Translations under genes and position numbers: made by a program
Notes under the pieces: model-generated
Database searches by the model: none
The model's input: the letters and a program-made list of their open reading frames with translations, nothing else
Told to the model about the DNA's origin: nothing
Part shown: in pieces, positions 46,591 to 57,444 of the stretch
Layout: each line of letters begins with the position of its first letter
How positions within the stretch are numbered: position 1 is the stretch's first letter
Assembly: GCA_030998225.1 (NCBI GenBank)
Contig: JAPYXD010000484.1
Location: 9,486,001-9,550,000, forward strand
Reading direction: 5' to 3'
Length of the DNA stretch: 64,000 bases
Origin: Diplolepis rosae
Lineage: Eukaryota > Arthropoda > Insecta > Hymenoptera > Diplolepididae

Positions 46591-48593
46591 TTTCCCTGAT
46601 AGCCGCCCTACAACCAGTGTAAGTGCACCTGCCAACGGATGTCGACGAGATCTACAAGAGGACAAAAGGAGAGTTGACTGTGGTGGAAAAATTAAAGGAT
46701 CACCTAACATCATCGATTGAAAAAGCGGAAACCATGGTTGTGAGGTCCACCGGGGAACAACTATAATGCCACAAGCCTCGTCTGTTATTATTTTTCTTAA
46801 GGTCCGTAAAATCATGGAAAAAGTAGGAAAGGCATAAAAACTTCTATTTTTCCAGGAGACGGTGAAGGTATCAAATGCCACAGCGTCAGGGTCAGGAATC
46901 CATGTGCAGAAATATATACATTTGGAATTTGATTTAGATGCGAATAAGTCAATATCAGGATTCGGAAAATGTCTTATAATTTCCTGAAAAGCATAATCTG
47001 CTAATTCCCATTCGGTGTCAACATTACGGACCCTAGACTCCCTATCAGCTCCGACATTTTCTTTCGACGCGATGTAAGATGCGTGAATCCATAATTTTCG
47101 GCTTTCACACCATCCTCAAATCTGTCTACTTAGGGAGTGGAGATTGGGGTATTGAATCCCACCCATTTTATTAATATAGGCGATAGCGGTTGTATTTACT
47201 ACCCATAAAAGAATCTCACACTCTTCTAGTTCGGAAGCAAAAGTTTTAAGAGCCAAAAAACTGCTAAAAGCTCTAACCGATTTATACTCCACGATCTTTT
47301 TTCTTCATTCCAGAAACCATGGGCAGATTCGCCTTTACAGAAGGCTCCCCAGCCTGATTTTGAAGCGGCAGAAAAAATTTCTGTTTCAAAAGTAAACTGA
47401 TGTATTGGAATTCGTGCTGATCGTATATTTTCGCGAAACCAAACTAAATTAGGATGCAAAGAACTTGGTAGAAAAAATCTTTCGTCATAATTGCCATCAG
47501 CAATTAGAAGAGCTTGAAATTTAGCTCTTTCCAATGGTTTGGTGTTGCCTATTCCGTAGGGTGTTGCCAGGCAACCTGAGACGAGACTACCAATTAATTT
47601 GGCAAACTGCCAAATATTAAAAGAATGCTTCTTTAAGAAGATATCTATTAAAAAAATCAAGTTGTCTCTTTTTTGTGAAGGTAATCCTAATTTCAGGGAT
47701 TCTGAATTCAAATCAAAGCCCAAAAACTCAAAATTTCTGTTAGGGATGAAGGAACTTTTCTCGTAATTAATTACGAATCCCAGTGATTGAAGTAATACAA
47801 TAGACGTTTAAACATTGTGTAAAGAAGCTTCAAAGGAAGCACCAAGAAGAAGAAAATCGTCTAAATAAACTACCGACAAAAAACCTTTTTCCCTTAAATA
47901 ACTCACAATAGGTTTCATAATCTTCGTAAAGACAATCGGACTAATATTAAGACCGAAAGGTAAGCAGTTAAATTCGAATAAAATATTTTCAAAAGAAAAC
48001 CTCAAAAACTTTCTGTATTTTTCGTCAACAGGAACTAAGAAATAGGCATTTTTCAAATCGAGATTCGCCATGAAACAATTTTGTTTAATTAATTTTCACG
48101 CTGTTCGAATATCCTCGATTTTAAAATGAGGCACTTCAACAAACTCGTTCAAGGCCTTCAAATTAAAAATAAACCGCTTTGATTTATTTTTGCGATTAAC
48201 AAGAAAAAAGGAGGATAAAAACTGACCCTTTTTGGGCTCACAACGACTAGTTTCACCCATGATAATTAAGTCATTGACTTCAGTCCTGAGAGAAATGACT
48301 TCTTCTTGAGTCCAATCTCGAACAGATGGTGCACTTAGCTGACATGGTTTCCGCTTGAACAGAATCTGAAAACCTTTAACGGCCTGTAGGACAAAATTAT
48401 CTGAAGTGATTTTCTTCCAATTCGGCAAAAAATTCTTCAAACGGCCAGCAACACATACCTCTATTTCCGTCCTTGACAAGTTGATGGTCGAAATTTGTTT
48501 GATAGTCGAGGCGATTGTTGCTCCCGAGACGATTTCGGCTGGGTTTTCTTGGCAAACTGTCGCAACTGGGGATTCTGGTTGTTGCTCGTCCAT
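46555..48593 (-). pseudogene. DIRS reverse transcriptase-RNase H, several stops
   Basis: RT fingers begin RFIFNLKALNEFVEVPHFKI. Palm motif A is NLDLKNAYFLVPVDE, motif B is CLPFGLNISPIVFTK, and motif C is VVYLDDFLLLG (YLDD). RNase H follows: EIFSAASKSGWGAF, where relatives have TDAS (the catalytic Asp appears replaced by Ala), then INRLELLAVFW and NTTAIAYINKMGG. The C-terminal DIRS-typical region WIPDPDAVAFDTFTVSWKNR ends at 46555. A TGA at 48096, a TAA at 47808, a frameshift near 47230 and a TGA near 47120 break the reading. Its 3' end abuts the YR gene. Confidence 0.9.
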
Positions 48594-49420
48594 GATGACC
48601 TCTGGTTCTTCGTGGACGAGCCCTTCGCGTTTAAAGATCCAGAATTGGAATTCTGAGACCTTTTTGAAGAAACTGGCGGCTTAAGGGTCTTGCTAATTTT
48701 TTTCAATGAGCTAACTTCGTTGATCTTGTCCGTTAAGTCATCGCCGAAGAGGTAAGTATCCCTGTTTCATTTATCTAAAATTAACTTAACAGGCTTGCTG
48801 TAACCGGGGGCAATAAATGCTCTCCTAGCAATCGTCGCCACGTTATGAAGATGTGAGATTAATTTCGTCCCTCCGCTTGCTTCATCAGATTGATGACTCA
48901 TACCACGTAGACCGCCATCTTTGTCTGTCCCCTCCTTAAAAGGGGCTTCTGCAAAGACACAACTGGATTAGTCCTGCACCTATATACAGGTTCTACGAGC
49001 GAAAGATCGGCACGTATCTAACCTCATGAATGAGCCTGGCCGTCTAAAAAATTTCTAAATAAAGAACATACCAGTTGTACACCGTGAAGAGCGTCTATCT
49101 AATGGTGACCTTAATGGTTCATGCGACGGAATTCGAGAATGAGATCTCCGATCTTTTGAAAGACTTCTTACTGAGTCCCGAGAGGAGGTTTGTGAAGAAC
49201 TTCGACCTCGTGGAGAAGATCGTGATGTGTCCGAAGATGAAATCGAATCGGAAGATGCATACCTCGAACGCTTCCGGTCCTTTTTCACTCTCTTCTTTAG
49301 TTTTTTCATAGTTCGAATTAACTTTCGAACATCTTCAGCGTCAATCGAAGAACGTTTACGTTTACGACTTCTTTCCAATAAAAATAAAACTAGCACTTGG
49401 CTCACAACGTGCGTAACAGT
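48460..49420 (-). pseudogene. DIRS gag-like ORF1, broken
   Basis: The first gene of the element. The N-terminal part is Lys/Arg/Ser-rich (DAEDVRKLIRTMKKLKKRVK, then SSDSISSSDTSRSSPRGRSS). The middle part reads KLISHLHNVATIARRAFIAP and NRDTYLFGDDLTDKINE, a conserved DIRS gag segment. The C-terminal part is Ser/Asn/Gln-rich (SSTKNQRSSWTSNNQNP) and overlaps the start of the RT gene. At least one frameshift and stops lie between 48750 and 49060. Function (RNA binding, particle formation) is inferred from position. Confidence 0.75.
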
Positions 49421-49431
49421 CAAACACAAAG

Positions 49432-49565
49432 AAACGAATGAAGTCTCAAGGAGTGAACTCAAGAGGGTGCACTCCGTAGAGATTTTTGTCTCTAAACTTT
49501 GTGACAGTCTAGCGGAAAGTAGTGGAACTACATAGTAATCCCGAGAACGAGGCGGGAAGTATAAT
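49432..49565. repeat. DIRS terminal inverted repeat (5' side of coding strand)
   Basis: Contains CTCAAGGAGTGAACTCAAGA, GTGCACTCCGTAGAGATTTT and AACTTTGTGACAGTCTAGCG, the inverted copies of the other terminal repeat. It ends GAGGCGGGAAGTATAAT at 49565, the part complementary to 45541-45583. It overlaps the start of ORF1. Confidence 0.9.
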
Positions 49566-50064
49566 CGTCATTCTCCGTGATTTCTCCTTACTTAATAGAA
49601 GGGATAAGTACTAATAATTCCAGACTAGTACATTACAAGTTGCTTTATTTTGACGACACAAAGTTACAGACTCGATGTTTGGTCGATTAATGTAGACAGT
49701 GAACTAACGTAGTGACCATTTGAAAAGTAAGGGTGCATCTCGAAAAATGGAGTTGTGGGGACTGTAGAGGTGAGTTTGGGCAAAGATATTACAGAGTGAG
49801 TCATGAAGTTGAGGATGGCGTACAGATGAAGTATTATGACCTCAGTTACCTGAACATAGCTAAGGCGACGTACAGTATCTGGGACTAGTCCCTAATTATC
49901 TTCTTTGGAACGTAGGAGAATCCTAGAAAAGTTTATTTGAGCACGTTTTGCTTGAAACATGTAAAGCAAAGAAAACGCTGAAAGAAATTGTGTTACCGTT
50001 AGTTTAGGAAAAACCCAGTGCTATAAATTAAGTGCTGAGAGTTTCACTAAATTGCTACAATCTG
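49566..50064. other. Spacer between two retroelements, possible BEL remnant
   Basis: Mixed composition, no frame and no LTR signature I can define. Since the BEL/Pao pol fragment to the right reads towards this segment, it may hold the decayed 3' part or LTR of that element. Confidence 0.35.
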
Positions 50065-50640
50065 CTAAATATTGTAAAAATAAAGTAAGAACTTAGTCCA
50101 GGGTCTAAACTCAGACCTTACAAATACCGTTGATCCAAAGTAATAAATTTTGGCGTCAACATATCCCGCCCCTTTTGAACGTTCTAGAGAGAGTCCTCCC
50201 TTTGAAAGATCTCCCACGACATATTGTGGGCTTGTCGGTTTAGCGCGAGCACAGTTTACGCATTTATGTATGAATTCCTTAACTGCATTGCGTCCGTTAA
50301 CAATCCAAAAATTTTGTTGAAGAGCATTCAGCGTAGCTTGTGTGCCCCCGTGCATGATTTTATAGTGTTCTTCGCGGATTAACACCTCAACAAATTGATG
50401 CCCTTGTTGCAATAATGCCGGGTGTTTCAGCGAGAACGCAAGATTAGATTTATCAATTCGACCCCCCACTCGCAAAATTCCTTCCGAATCTATGAATGGA
50501 GACAGATTACTAAACCTGCCTGATAATTGGTTTTTTGACTTTAGAATGTTCAATTCACAAAAAAGAACACTTTGCTGGATTAGCTTAATCATTTTTGTAT
50601 TCGCCCGTTTTAATTCGTTAATTGACAAGAACCCCGTTAT
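50065..50640 (-). pseudogene. BEL/Pao integrase zinc-binding region
   Basis: Reads LRVGGRIDKSNLAF, KHPALLQQGHQFVEVLIREE, HYKIMHGGTQATLNALQQNF and CVNCARAKPTSPQYVVGDL. The HHCC zinc-binding residues are the His in EEHYKIMHGG and the two Cys in CVNCAR. The integrase catalytic core that should follow is not found; a basic tail of unrelated sequence closes the frame at 50065. Confidence 0.85.
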
Positions 50641-51005
50641 TTTTTCTTTAGTTTTTGTAGAATTTGAGCTGTTTCTCTGTATAATTCAACTAAGAGGTGA
50701 GCTGCTGATAATTCAAGTCTAGGCAGCGATAACGATTTGATAGGGGCTACCCTCGATTTCGAACATACCAGGTGAGTCTCTGAAAGACCCTCGCGAAAAG
50801 TGAACCTGGTATAAATAACTGCGCCATAAGCCTTTTCACTAGCGTCGCTGAAACCGTGTATCTGAAGATTGACATAATTATAAACAACTAATTTTCGGCT
50901 GAACTGTAATGAGGACTGAAGTGGCAATTGGTCTCTAAAATTGTACCACATATCACAGATTTCGCTAGGAACCATGGTATCCCATTCTGATTTGAGAAGC
51001 CACAA
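50637..51005 (-). pseudogene. BEL/Pao RNase H fragment
   Basis: Reads WDTMVPSEICDMWYNFRDQL, then IHGFSDASEKAYGAVIYTR (first RNase H Asp in SDAS) and VCSKSRVAPIKSLSLPRLEL (Glu-bearing helix, characteristic BEL/Pao wording). The frame ends at 50637 after RETAQILQKLKKK, where the downstream homology has been deleted. Confidence 0.85.
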
Positions 51006-51021
51006 TTTCTGTATCAGAATT

Positions 51022-51810
51022 TTACCGTGTACTATAACTGGACCGATCTGACTTTGGATTCCAGTGAATACCTAGTGTTTTTGTCGTGGTGTCAAAATTT
51101 AATTGGAAATGAGACTTGTTTGCGCAATCTGATAGTGATTCGATCAAACTAGGCTCGTTTGATGCCCATTTTCGTAAATTTAAACATCCTTTATGAGTAA
51201 TTTCTATCAGCTCGCCACGCAATTGAATAGCTTCTTCGCGAGAGAAAGCACCGGTCAACATGTCGCCGACGTAGAAATCGTTTTAAAGACATCTGCTGCC
51301 CGTGGGAAACGACAAGCTTCGTCGTTTGCTAACTGATGCAATGATCTGATTGCTAAAAAGGGTGCTGCGGAACTTCTGAAGGTCACCGTATTTAATTCAA
51401 AGGTTTTTACTGGAAGAAAAGGATCTTCACGCCACAGGATTTTTTGAAATTTTCGATCAACTGGATGAATCATTGTTTGAAGATACATTTTCTCTATATC
51501 AGCTGTTAAGACATAGAAATACGAGCGGAAGCGAACGAGGAGAGAGAAAAGACCCTCTCGAATAGTAGGCCCTACCATGAGGACTTCGTTTAGTGATAGA
51601 CCAGTGGCTGTTTTCGCGGAACCATCGAAGACGACACGCAATTTTGTAGTCAAGCTAGTGTTTTTTATAACGGCATGATGGGGTAAATAAAATCCTACTT
51701 GAGTGGATGGTGACTCGACTTCGGTCATATAACCCTTTTTAATATAGGAATTAATGTCTTTGCGATAACATTCTTTAAACTCCGTCTTTCTGGTACAAAT
51801 TACGGAAATT
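51022..51810 (-). pseudogene. BEL/Pao reverse transcriptase fragment
   Basis: The minus strand reads KKGYMTEVESPSTQVGFYLP then HHAVIKNTSLTTKLRVVFDG, the BEL/Pao RT fingers. LTADIEKMYLQTMIHP is motif A (catalytic Asp), AAPFLAIRSLHQLANDEACR is motif B. A frameshift near 51270 separates motif B from the catalytic loop, which reads FYVGDMLTGAFSREEA where the family has YVDD. The first Asp of the pair is thus Gly. The C-terminal thumb/connection (TLGIHWNPKSD) follows to 51022. Confidence 0.85.
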
Positions 51811-52232
51811 TGATCGAGAATGTAAGTATTTAGTAGTGCACTGAGAAAGTTTACAGTTGTACATAGTATAATTATACTTTTTATCTAGAGGTGACAACTC
51901 TTATATATTCAATCGTTAGAATCCGATTGAGTCGGATTAAGTCTAATTAACGCGATTTAGAAACACTCGGGAAACAATTAAATTTATCAGCATTCAATGG
52001 TGTATTATCATTTAAATCAAATTGAACTAATCAATTTAAATGGTTTTAATTGGGCTCAAATGGATTCCAATATAAATTATTTCTAGCAGCGTTGTTACCT
52101 AAAGATGATCTATCGTATGCATCTTATCTACTTATCTACATATCTATCTCACATATTGTTGTAAACTTTTTATACCACAATAAGTACTAATTTTTTTCGA
52201 ATCCCTCTAATTTGAAATCGACCATGTTGATA
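51811..52232. other. AT-rich spacer, nothing recognised
   Basis: No frame or repeat end supported. Confidence 0.45.
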
Positions 52233-52236
52233 TTAA

Positions 52237-52900
52237 GGTAGTTTTCATCCACGAAAATTAGACCTCAGGCAAAAATAGATAATTTTGCATTCAAGAATAG
52301 CAATATTATTATTGAAGGGCTATTTTGAAAGAGAAAATATTATTTTACATGAACAAAATTTGAAACACAGAAAAATAATTTTATTAATAAATTTTATTTT
52401 TGACACAACTTTTTTTCTTATTGTTTCTTACCAAATTTTAAAAAATTATGCGATTCTAATAAATCATGAATCATTTTTTCAGACAAAATATTTCCCACAA
52501 CTTCACGGTTTCTGATTTTTAAAAATGAATTCTTTAATGGATGAAACCACTAAAAGAACATTTTCCAAAACGAAATTTTTATAAACATATTGCTGAATTT
52601 GATAATTTATTCATTTTCGAAAATTGGAAATGGTTAAGTTTCAGGGAATATTTTTCATGAAAAAGTGATTTGTAATTTATTAAAATCGCATCATTTTTTA
52701 AAATTTTGTAAGAAGCGATATGAAAAGAAGTTGGGGCAAAAACAAAATTTATTAATTAAATTATTTTTCTGTATTTCAAATTTTTTTCATGGAAATTAAT
52801 CTTTTCGCTTCCAAAATAGCCCTTCAATAATAATATTGCTATTCTTGAAAGCAAAATTATCTATTTTTGCCTGAAGTTTAATTTTTGTGGATCAACTACC
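52237..52900. mobile_element. TTAA-flanked long-TIR element, copy 2
   Basis: TTAA at 52233-52236 and 52901-52904. Ends GGTAGTTTTCATCCACGAAA and inverse ...TGTGGATCAACTACC, then AGGCAAAAATAGATAATTTT on both sides. The interior matches copy 1 at 38737-39450 closely (for example CAAGAATAGCAATATTATTA). No transposase. Confidence 0.8.
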
Positions 52901-53457
52901 TTAATTTCAATATCAAGTGCTGACAGGTAAAGTTTTTACGTGTATCAATGATAGCAATCCGCTATAAATCCGACGCATGTATCTCGTAAATCGTAGCTCG
53001 TTATACTTTCGTGTCTTAATTTTGACCACTATTCACCAATTTTTACTTGGATATTGGTTATTCATGAAATATTGCATTGTAAGCAATATCTTGTTATACA
53101 TTTCATCGTCTGACTCACAAGATTTATATCGATTTAATAGCGACACCTTTATCACTTGAGGTATATGGGACAGTTATTGCTCAAGGAAGGAATGAACATT
53201 GTCCTGTCTCCTACGTAGAAGAATTCTATTCAGGATGTAGGAGGCTAATAAAAATATTCTGACTGATTTCTCCGCTAAGGGCTATCAAGTATTTTTGAAA
53301 TATTTCTTTAATTTTTTATTTTTCATAAATATTTAATTGACGTTTTAGTCCACTCTAAAACTGACATTCATAAATTGATGGAAAAAAATGATTTTGTACG
53401 ATCTTGAATAATTTTCAGTGAAGAGGATGACTTTGTGATTATACAAGTACTCTTTAA

Positions 53458-54039
53458 GGATTTTCAGGAGGAATACTCAGTCAGGAGGGCAAAAAAAATA
53501 GAATTTTAAAAATATGTAGAAACTTTTACGAAGGCTCTTTAAAAAAGTTTCTATCTCGCGGACATGATAAGTCGAGACAGGATCATCTGATAACAAAAAA
53601 CCAAAAAGATTTCGTTAGTAGATGATTTTTTTTTTTTAATTTTTAGGGAACTTTGAAGTGAAAATCACGATTTTTGTTACAAAAAATCGACCATTTTATT
53701 TTTTTAGACGAGTTCTAATCATTGAAAAAAATCCTTCGTTCACACAGAAGCTAAATATGTATAAAACAAGTCTGAAAAATTTCAAACAGATCGGTGCATT
53801 AGTTTTTGAGAAATCGTGTCTACCGACTTCAAAAATGTAGTTTTGTGATAAACGCGTTTAGAGTTTCCAATAATGAATAAAACCTTGATAAAACATTTTT
53901 TTTTTCAACTCACACTGAATCATCGATTTTTCTCCAATCATCTTGAAATTTTGAGACAACATTTTCAAGATGTTCTACTTTAATATATAAAATTATTGAA
54001 AAAATGCACTTTTCAAAATTTCTGACTGAGTATGTCCCG
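53458..54039. mobile_element. TTAA-flanked TIR element with ACTCAGTCAG ends
   Basis: TTAA at 53454-53457 and 54040-54043. The left end contains GGAATACTCAGTCAGGAGGG and the right end its inverse TTTCTGACTGAGTATGTCCC. The interior includes AACGCGTTTAGAGTTTCCAA, which recurs inverted near 21370. The first 15 bases of the ends match less well, so the boundary is fairly but not fully sure. Confidence 0.55.
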
Positions 54040-54054
54040 TTAAATGAGTTTAGT

Positions 54055-54545
54055 GTAACTTTAGGTAACTCCATAATTACTTTTTATTATTTGAAGATGA
54101 TTCCCTCTGATTTCAAATAATATTATAAAATGATTGCTGGTGATTCTAGAAACATTTTTAGAAATCGGAAGTATTTGTTAAAGATTATGAATGATTTTGA
54201 GTTGGTTAATGGTGACTTTAAGATGATTAACTGTTGATTCAAGTAGTCATTACTAATTAAAGTGGTTTTAATGTGATAAAATATGATTGCTAAATCATTT
54301 CTCGCGATTGTATATGATTAACAGTGATTATGATAGATTTATGGTCATATCATTCAGTTTGAGAAATTGCAAATGATTTCTCGCAGATTTGAAGTAGCTA
54401 TAAATAATTTCAAAATGGCTTCCTATGTTTGCATATGATTGACAGTAATTATTAAGTTGTGGTGATTTTTAAGTAACTACAGATATCTTCCTAGTAGTAT
54501 ACTTTGTGAATGTTATACAACCTTAATTGATTATAGAATAATTAT
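54055..54545 (+). repeat. ATGATT-rich repeat region
   Basis: ATGATT or close variants (TGATTG, GTGATT, TGATTC) recur roughly every 20-30 bp, giving a subterminal-repeat look. No convincing terminal inverted repeat or target duplication. Confidence 0.45.
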
Positions 54546-54919
54546 ACTCTGATTACACTAGTTTACAAAAGTAAAAATGTTTTTTACCCACATCTTAATA
54601 TGAGTTTTTCATGTATTTTAACCCACTAAACACGAGTCACACCTAAAAATTTCAATGTCATAATTTTTTCCTTCTAGCATTTATTAGCTGTCACTCTTAG
54701 CTTGCTTTACAAACAAATTGCGCGTAATTTCGTTCACAGTTGTTAGTTTGGCATCAACTTTATGATGGAGTGTAAAAACGAGCATTTTTGTCATATTTTG
54801 CTTTTCTAATTCCCTAAAGGAAAGAATGCATTAAGGTTCATTCCTTGTATTTAAAAAAATGTGTTTAATTTGTATGAAAAAATCGGCAATTACTTCTGGG
54901 ACAACCCAATAGAGGATTT

Positions 54920-55825
54920 ACGGAGAAAAATGGATATTGAAAAGTAGATATTCAAATAGGATATATTTATCGATAATATCTAGATATTGACACGCAATAT
55001 TAAGATTTTTTTTTCAATATATAAGATTTTTCCGAGAAGTAACATTTGATATTCAGATTCAATAGTTTAGATATTGAAGCATGAAGTGCGCGCGCATATA
55101 TATAAAGGTCATGTGATCACTTTTTCGTTCTCATCGGAATCTAAGTGAATCTAAGATTGACATGCTTGCAGCGTTCCGGAAAGATAAATTTTGAAAGTTT
55201 ATTAAAGTTTCCTTAAATTCTAATAAGTGTTGCTAATGGAATAAAAGTGATCGGGTGTTTAACTTGAGATGCAGTAAATAAAACATATAAGTTATATATT
55301 TTTCTATACGTGGTTTATAGCCATGAATGAAATCTAACCTTAGTGTTAAGGTTAAGTTTCTAACAAGAACATTGAATTAATTTTAGACATGCCAGATAAT
55401 GAAAATTTTGTTCAAACATCTATATTACTTTTACAGAAAAGAACATAATAAAATATAATTTGACATTTTTCTAAAAACTGAATATGTAGTTATTTTATAA
55501 CCTTTAAAATAATTTTTTGAGTATCTTAGACATTGAGCTGTAACATCTATAACTTACCTTTTCAGTATATCTGATATTGATGGTAAATATCTGAGATATT
55601 CAACTTTAGTATATCAGATATTCAAGTTTACTAACGAGGATATTCAGAAGTTTAGTATCTTGAATATTCATTTTTAATATCTGAGATACTGGTGGTTAAT
55701 ATCTTTTTTTTCAATATCTGCAGGCATTGAAGTAGAATATCTAAATGTTTGTCACATAGTTGAATGCTACTGACATTGTGCCTCAATATCTAGATATTAT
55801 CGGCCAATATCCATTTTTCTCCGTG
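54920..55825. mobile_element. CACGGAGAAAA-family element with a unique promoter-like centre
   Basis: Begins ACGGAGAAAAATGGATATTG and ends AATATCCATTTTTCTCCGTG, the termini of the 213-bp MITE at 32118. TATCTAGATATT/GATATT units fill both flanks (54940-55080 and 55540-55810). The centre, about 55085-55530, is unrelated to the MITE and contains TATATATAAAG at 55097-55107. Confidence 0.75.
55097..55107 (+). promoter_or_regulatory. TATA-box-like site inside the TIR element
   Basis: TATATATAAAG preceded by GCGCGCGC and followed by GGTCATGTGATCAC (palindromic, with a CATGTG E-box-like core). About 30 bp downstream, TTCTCATCGG could be an initiator. In AT-rich DNA such matches are common; no downstream frame is convincing. 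Confidence 0.25.
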
Positions 55826-56556
55826 TTCAGTTGCCTTCAATTTGATTGCTTCTTTAGGAAAATCGGTCAATTAGAACTCGAGATAGATACAAAAGCGTCG
55901 AAACAACTCTGAAAATAAAAAAAAAATTTCGAACAAAATTTTAATTCCGTAAACTAGTGTTACAAGTGATTATCAATTATTAAAAAGTGACTCTATACTC
56001 TCCACTGATTGCAGAATTCATGTATCTTGTGTTTCAAATCATAAATTTGTATGTAGAAAAGTAGAATCGTAACTTAAAAAGCAAGGAAGCAATAAAGAGC
56101 AAAACAGTAGAATAGGTAGCAAAGCCTAAAAGGAAGACTAGAATTTACATTAGAAACACAAAGACTACAAAGGGAAACAAATGCATTGGAGTTAAAAGGA
56201 AAACAGAAACTGAATGCAGAATTAGAGAAGGAGAATCATCGAAAGGAACAAGAACCGGGATAAGACAGAAAGCAGTATAGCAATAAGAGAGTGAACAAGA
56301 GTGATTCAGGGTGGCGGGGGGGGGGGGGGGACAGAAAAGCGATGAGAGTGGGGTAGAAGGAACAACTGAAGCACGTGGAGCCTGTGTCTCGTTTAGTAGT
56401 GCATTCACTGCCTTCGGACCGTTTTGTACCGGAAAGAACTTGTAAAGTGAATTCAAAAGATTGTACAAATAAAACAAAAGATTTTAAAAACCATGTGATA
56501 GTGAAAACTTGGACTAAAGAGAAGTTGCTCCAGTAGAATAGGAGCGTTCCCAAAAG
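55826..56556. other. Upstream region of the secreted-protein exon
   Basis: Purine-rich on the plus strand from 56060 on, with a G14 run at 56318-56331. Likely holds the promoter and 5'UTR of the gene starting at 56557; no TATA box in a suitable place was evident. Opposite-strand frames (56145-56553) mirror the purine-rich composition and are not called. Confidence 0.35.
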
Positions 56557-57056
56557 TTGGAGATGATCCAGCCAATTAGTTCGAAAATATTAATTATTTT
56601 TCCTCTGATTTTGGAAATCAGTGTGTCTCAAAATCATGAATATCATGAATCACTTCTACACAGAAATGGATGGCCTATTAGACATGGTTCTCAATCCCAT
56701 AATCGTCACAATCACAATGGTCAGTGGGGTCGATTCCACGACACAGCAACTCAAAAGAATTTTCAGGAGACAACGAGAAATCCAATAATTCAAGAAGTAA
56801 TTAGGAGAGATTTTAAGGATATAGAGCCTCCTGAAAAGAGTACTCGTCATCACGTGGGGCAACGGCTTCTTGACGAGACTGAACAACGACCGATCAGAAC
56901 GGATAAACTTAGTGCGGTGACGGTCAATGAATATAGTGGAAGCCGGGCAGCCTATATTGGTTTCCATAATAATTATCATCATCAGAGAGAAACGAACCCG
57001 CCGGTTTATCTTCAATTTGCGACGACGCCGAGTACATATACTAAGCATCATCCTGG
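56557..57056 (+). CDS. First coding exon of a probable secreted protein
   Basis: The frame opens at an ATG at 56557 and runs 166 codons to a consensus donor, CCTGG|GTGAGT, at 57056/57057; two exon bases (GG) remain for the next codon, so the intron is in phase 2. The read-through frame stops at the donor itself, as expected of an exon edge. The start MEMIQPISSKILIIFPLILE then ISVSQNHEY has a hydrophobic core and looks like a signal peptide. The mature part is rich in His, Asn, Gln and Arg (HGSQSHNRHNHNGQWGRFHD), without Cys, so probably disordered. No domain recognised and no name given. Downstream exons were not found; the next exon must start in phase 2. This is the best host gene in the window. 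Confidence 0.65.
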
Positions 57057-57284
57057 GTGAGTTTATAAAGGATGATTTTTGCTTTGAATTAGATCAAGTC
57101 GAAGATAAGTTTTAAAAATAAGATGACGACAACCCACGTGGAGAAATGTCTAGGCTCTGATATGGCGTGAACTAGCCTGACTGAATTTTAATCTGGCTCT
57201 AATCAGACGAACTGGACTGGCACTGATCACCGTTGTGATAAATGTATGCGTCATGCGCGAGACTAGAGAGGCTAGTCTAGGTCT
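57057..57284. other. Start of intron
   Basis: Begins with the GTGAGT donor. CTAGCCTG/CTAGGCTC and AGGCTAG units at 57150-57280 suggest another degenerate MITE, without defined ends. Confidence 0.4.
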
Positions 57285-57444
57285 CCCTTTTAGTGAAAAA
57301 TAACTAAACCCGATTAGGACAGAGGATCAGATATAACCCGTTTCAGAAACATCATTGAAACTGATTAAATGAATCGAATCCAATGATGTTTCTGAAATGA
57401 GTTTAATCGGTCGTAATAGGGTTCAATTATTTTTTCTAGAAGGG
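57285..57444. mobile_element. Small CCCTT-ended TIR element, 160 bp
   Basis: CCCTTTTAGTGAAAAATAAC and inverse AATTATTTTTTCTAGAAGGG. Inside, TTTCAGAAACATCATTG and CAATGATGTTTCTGAAA form a perfect inner hairpin, and CCCGATTAGGAC/GTCGTAATAGGG a middle one. Related ends at 26911-27303. Confidence 0.65.

Larger units (their letters stand above)
45178..49565 (-). mobile_element. DIRS1-like tyrosine-recombinase retrotransposon, nearly complete, inactive
   Basis: A 4.39-kb element on the minus strand with gag, RT/RNase H and tyrosine recombinase genes in the DIRS order. Inverted terminal repeats lie at 45178-45365 and 49432-49565. An internal complementary region (45467-45583) next to the 3' terminal repeat matches the outer ends of both. 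These features define the DIRS1-like group, which replicates through a circular DNA inserted by a tyrosine recombinase without target duplication. No duplication is seen at the ends. Stops, a frameshift and a 10-bp duplication disrupt all three genes. Confidence 0.92.
50065..51810 (-). mobile_element. BEL/Pao LTR retrotransposon, internal pol fragment
   Basis: The minus strand carries RT, RNase H and the integrase zinc-binding region of BEL/Pao pol, in order. Gag, protease, the integrase catalytic core and both LTRs are not recognisable. A stretch of about 200 residues between RNase H and integrase is deleted. It lies in the same orientation as the DIRS element, 500 bp from it. Confidence 0.85.

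Noticed and set aside
49075..49535. Plus-strand open frames in the DIRS element
   Set aside because: Antisense of the DIRS gag gene and terminal repeat.
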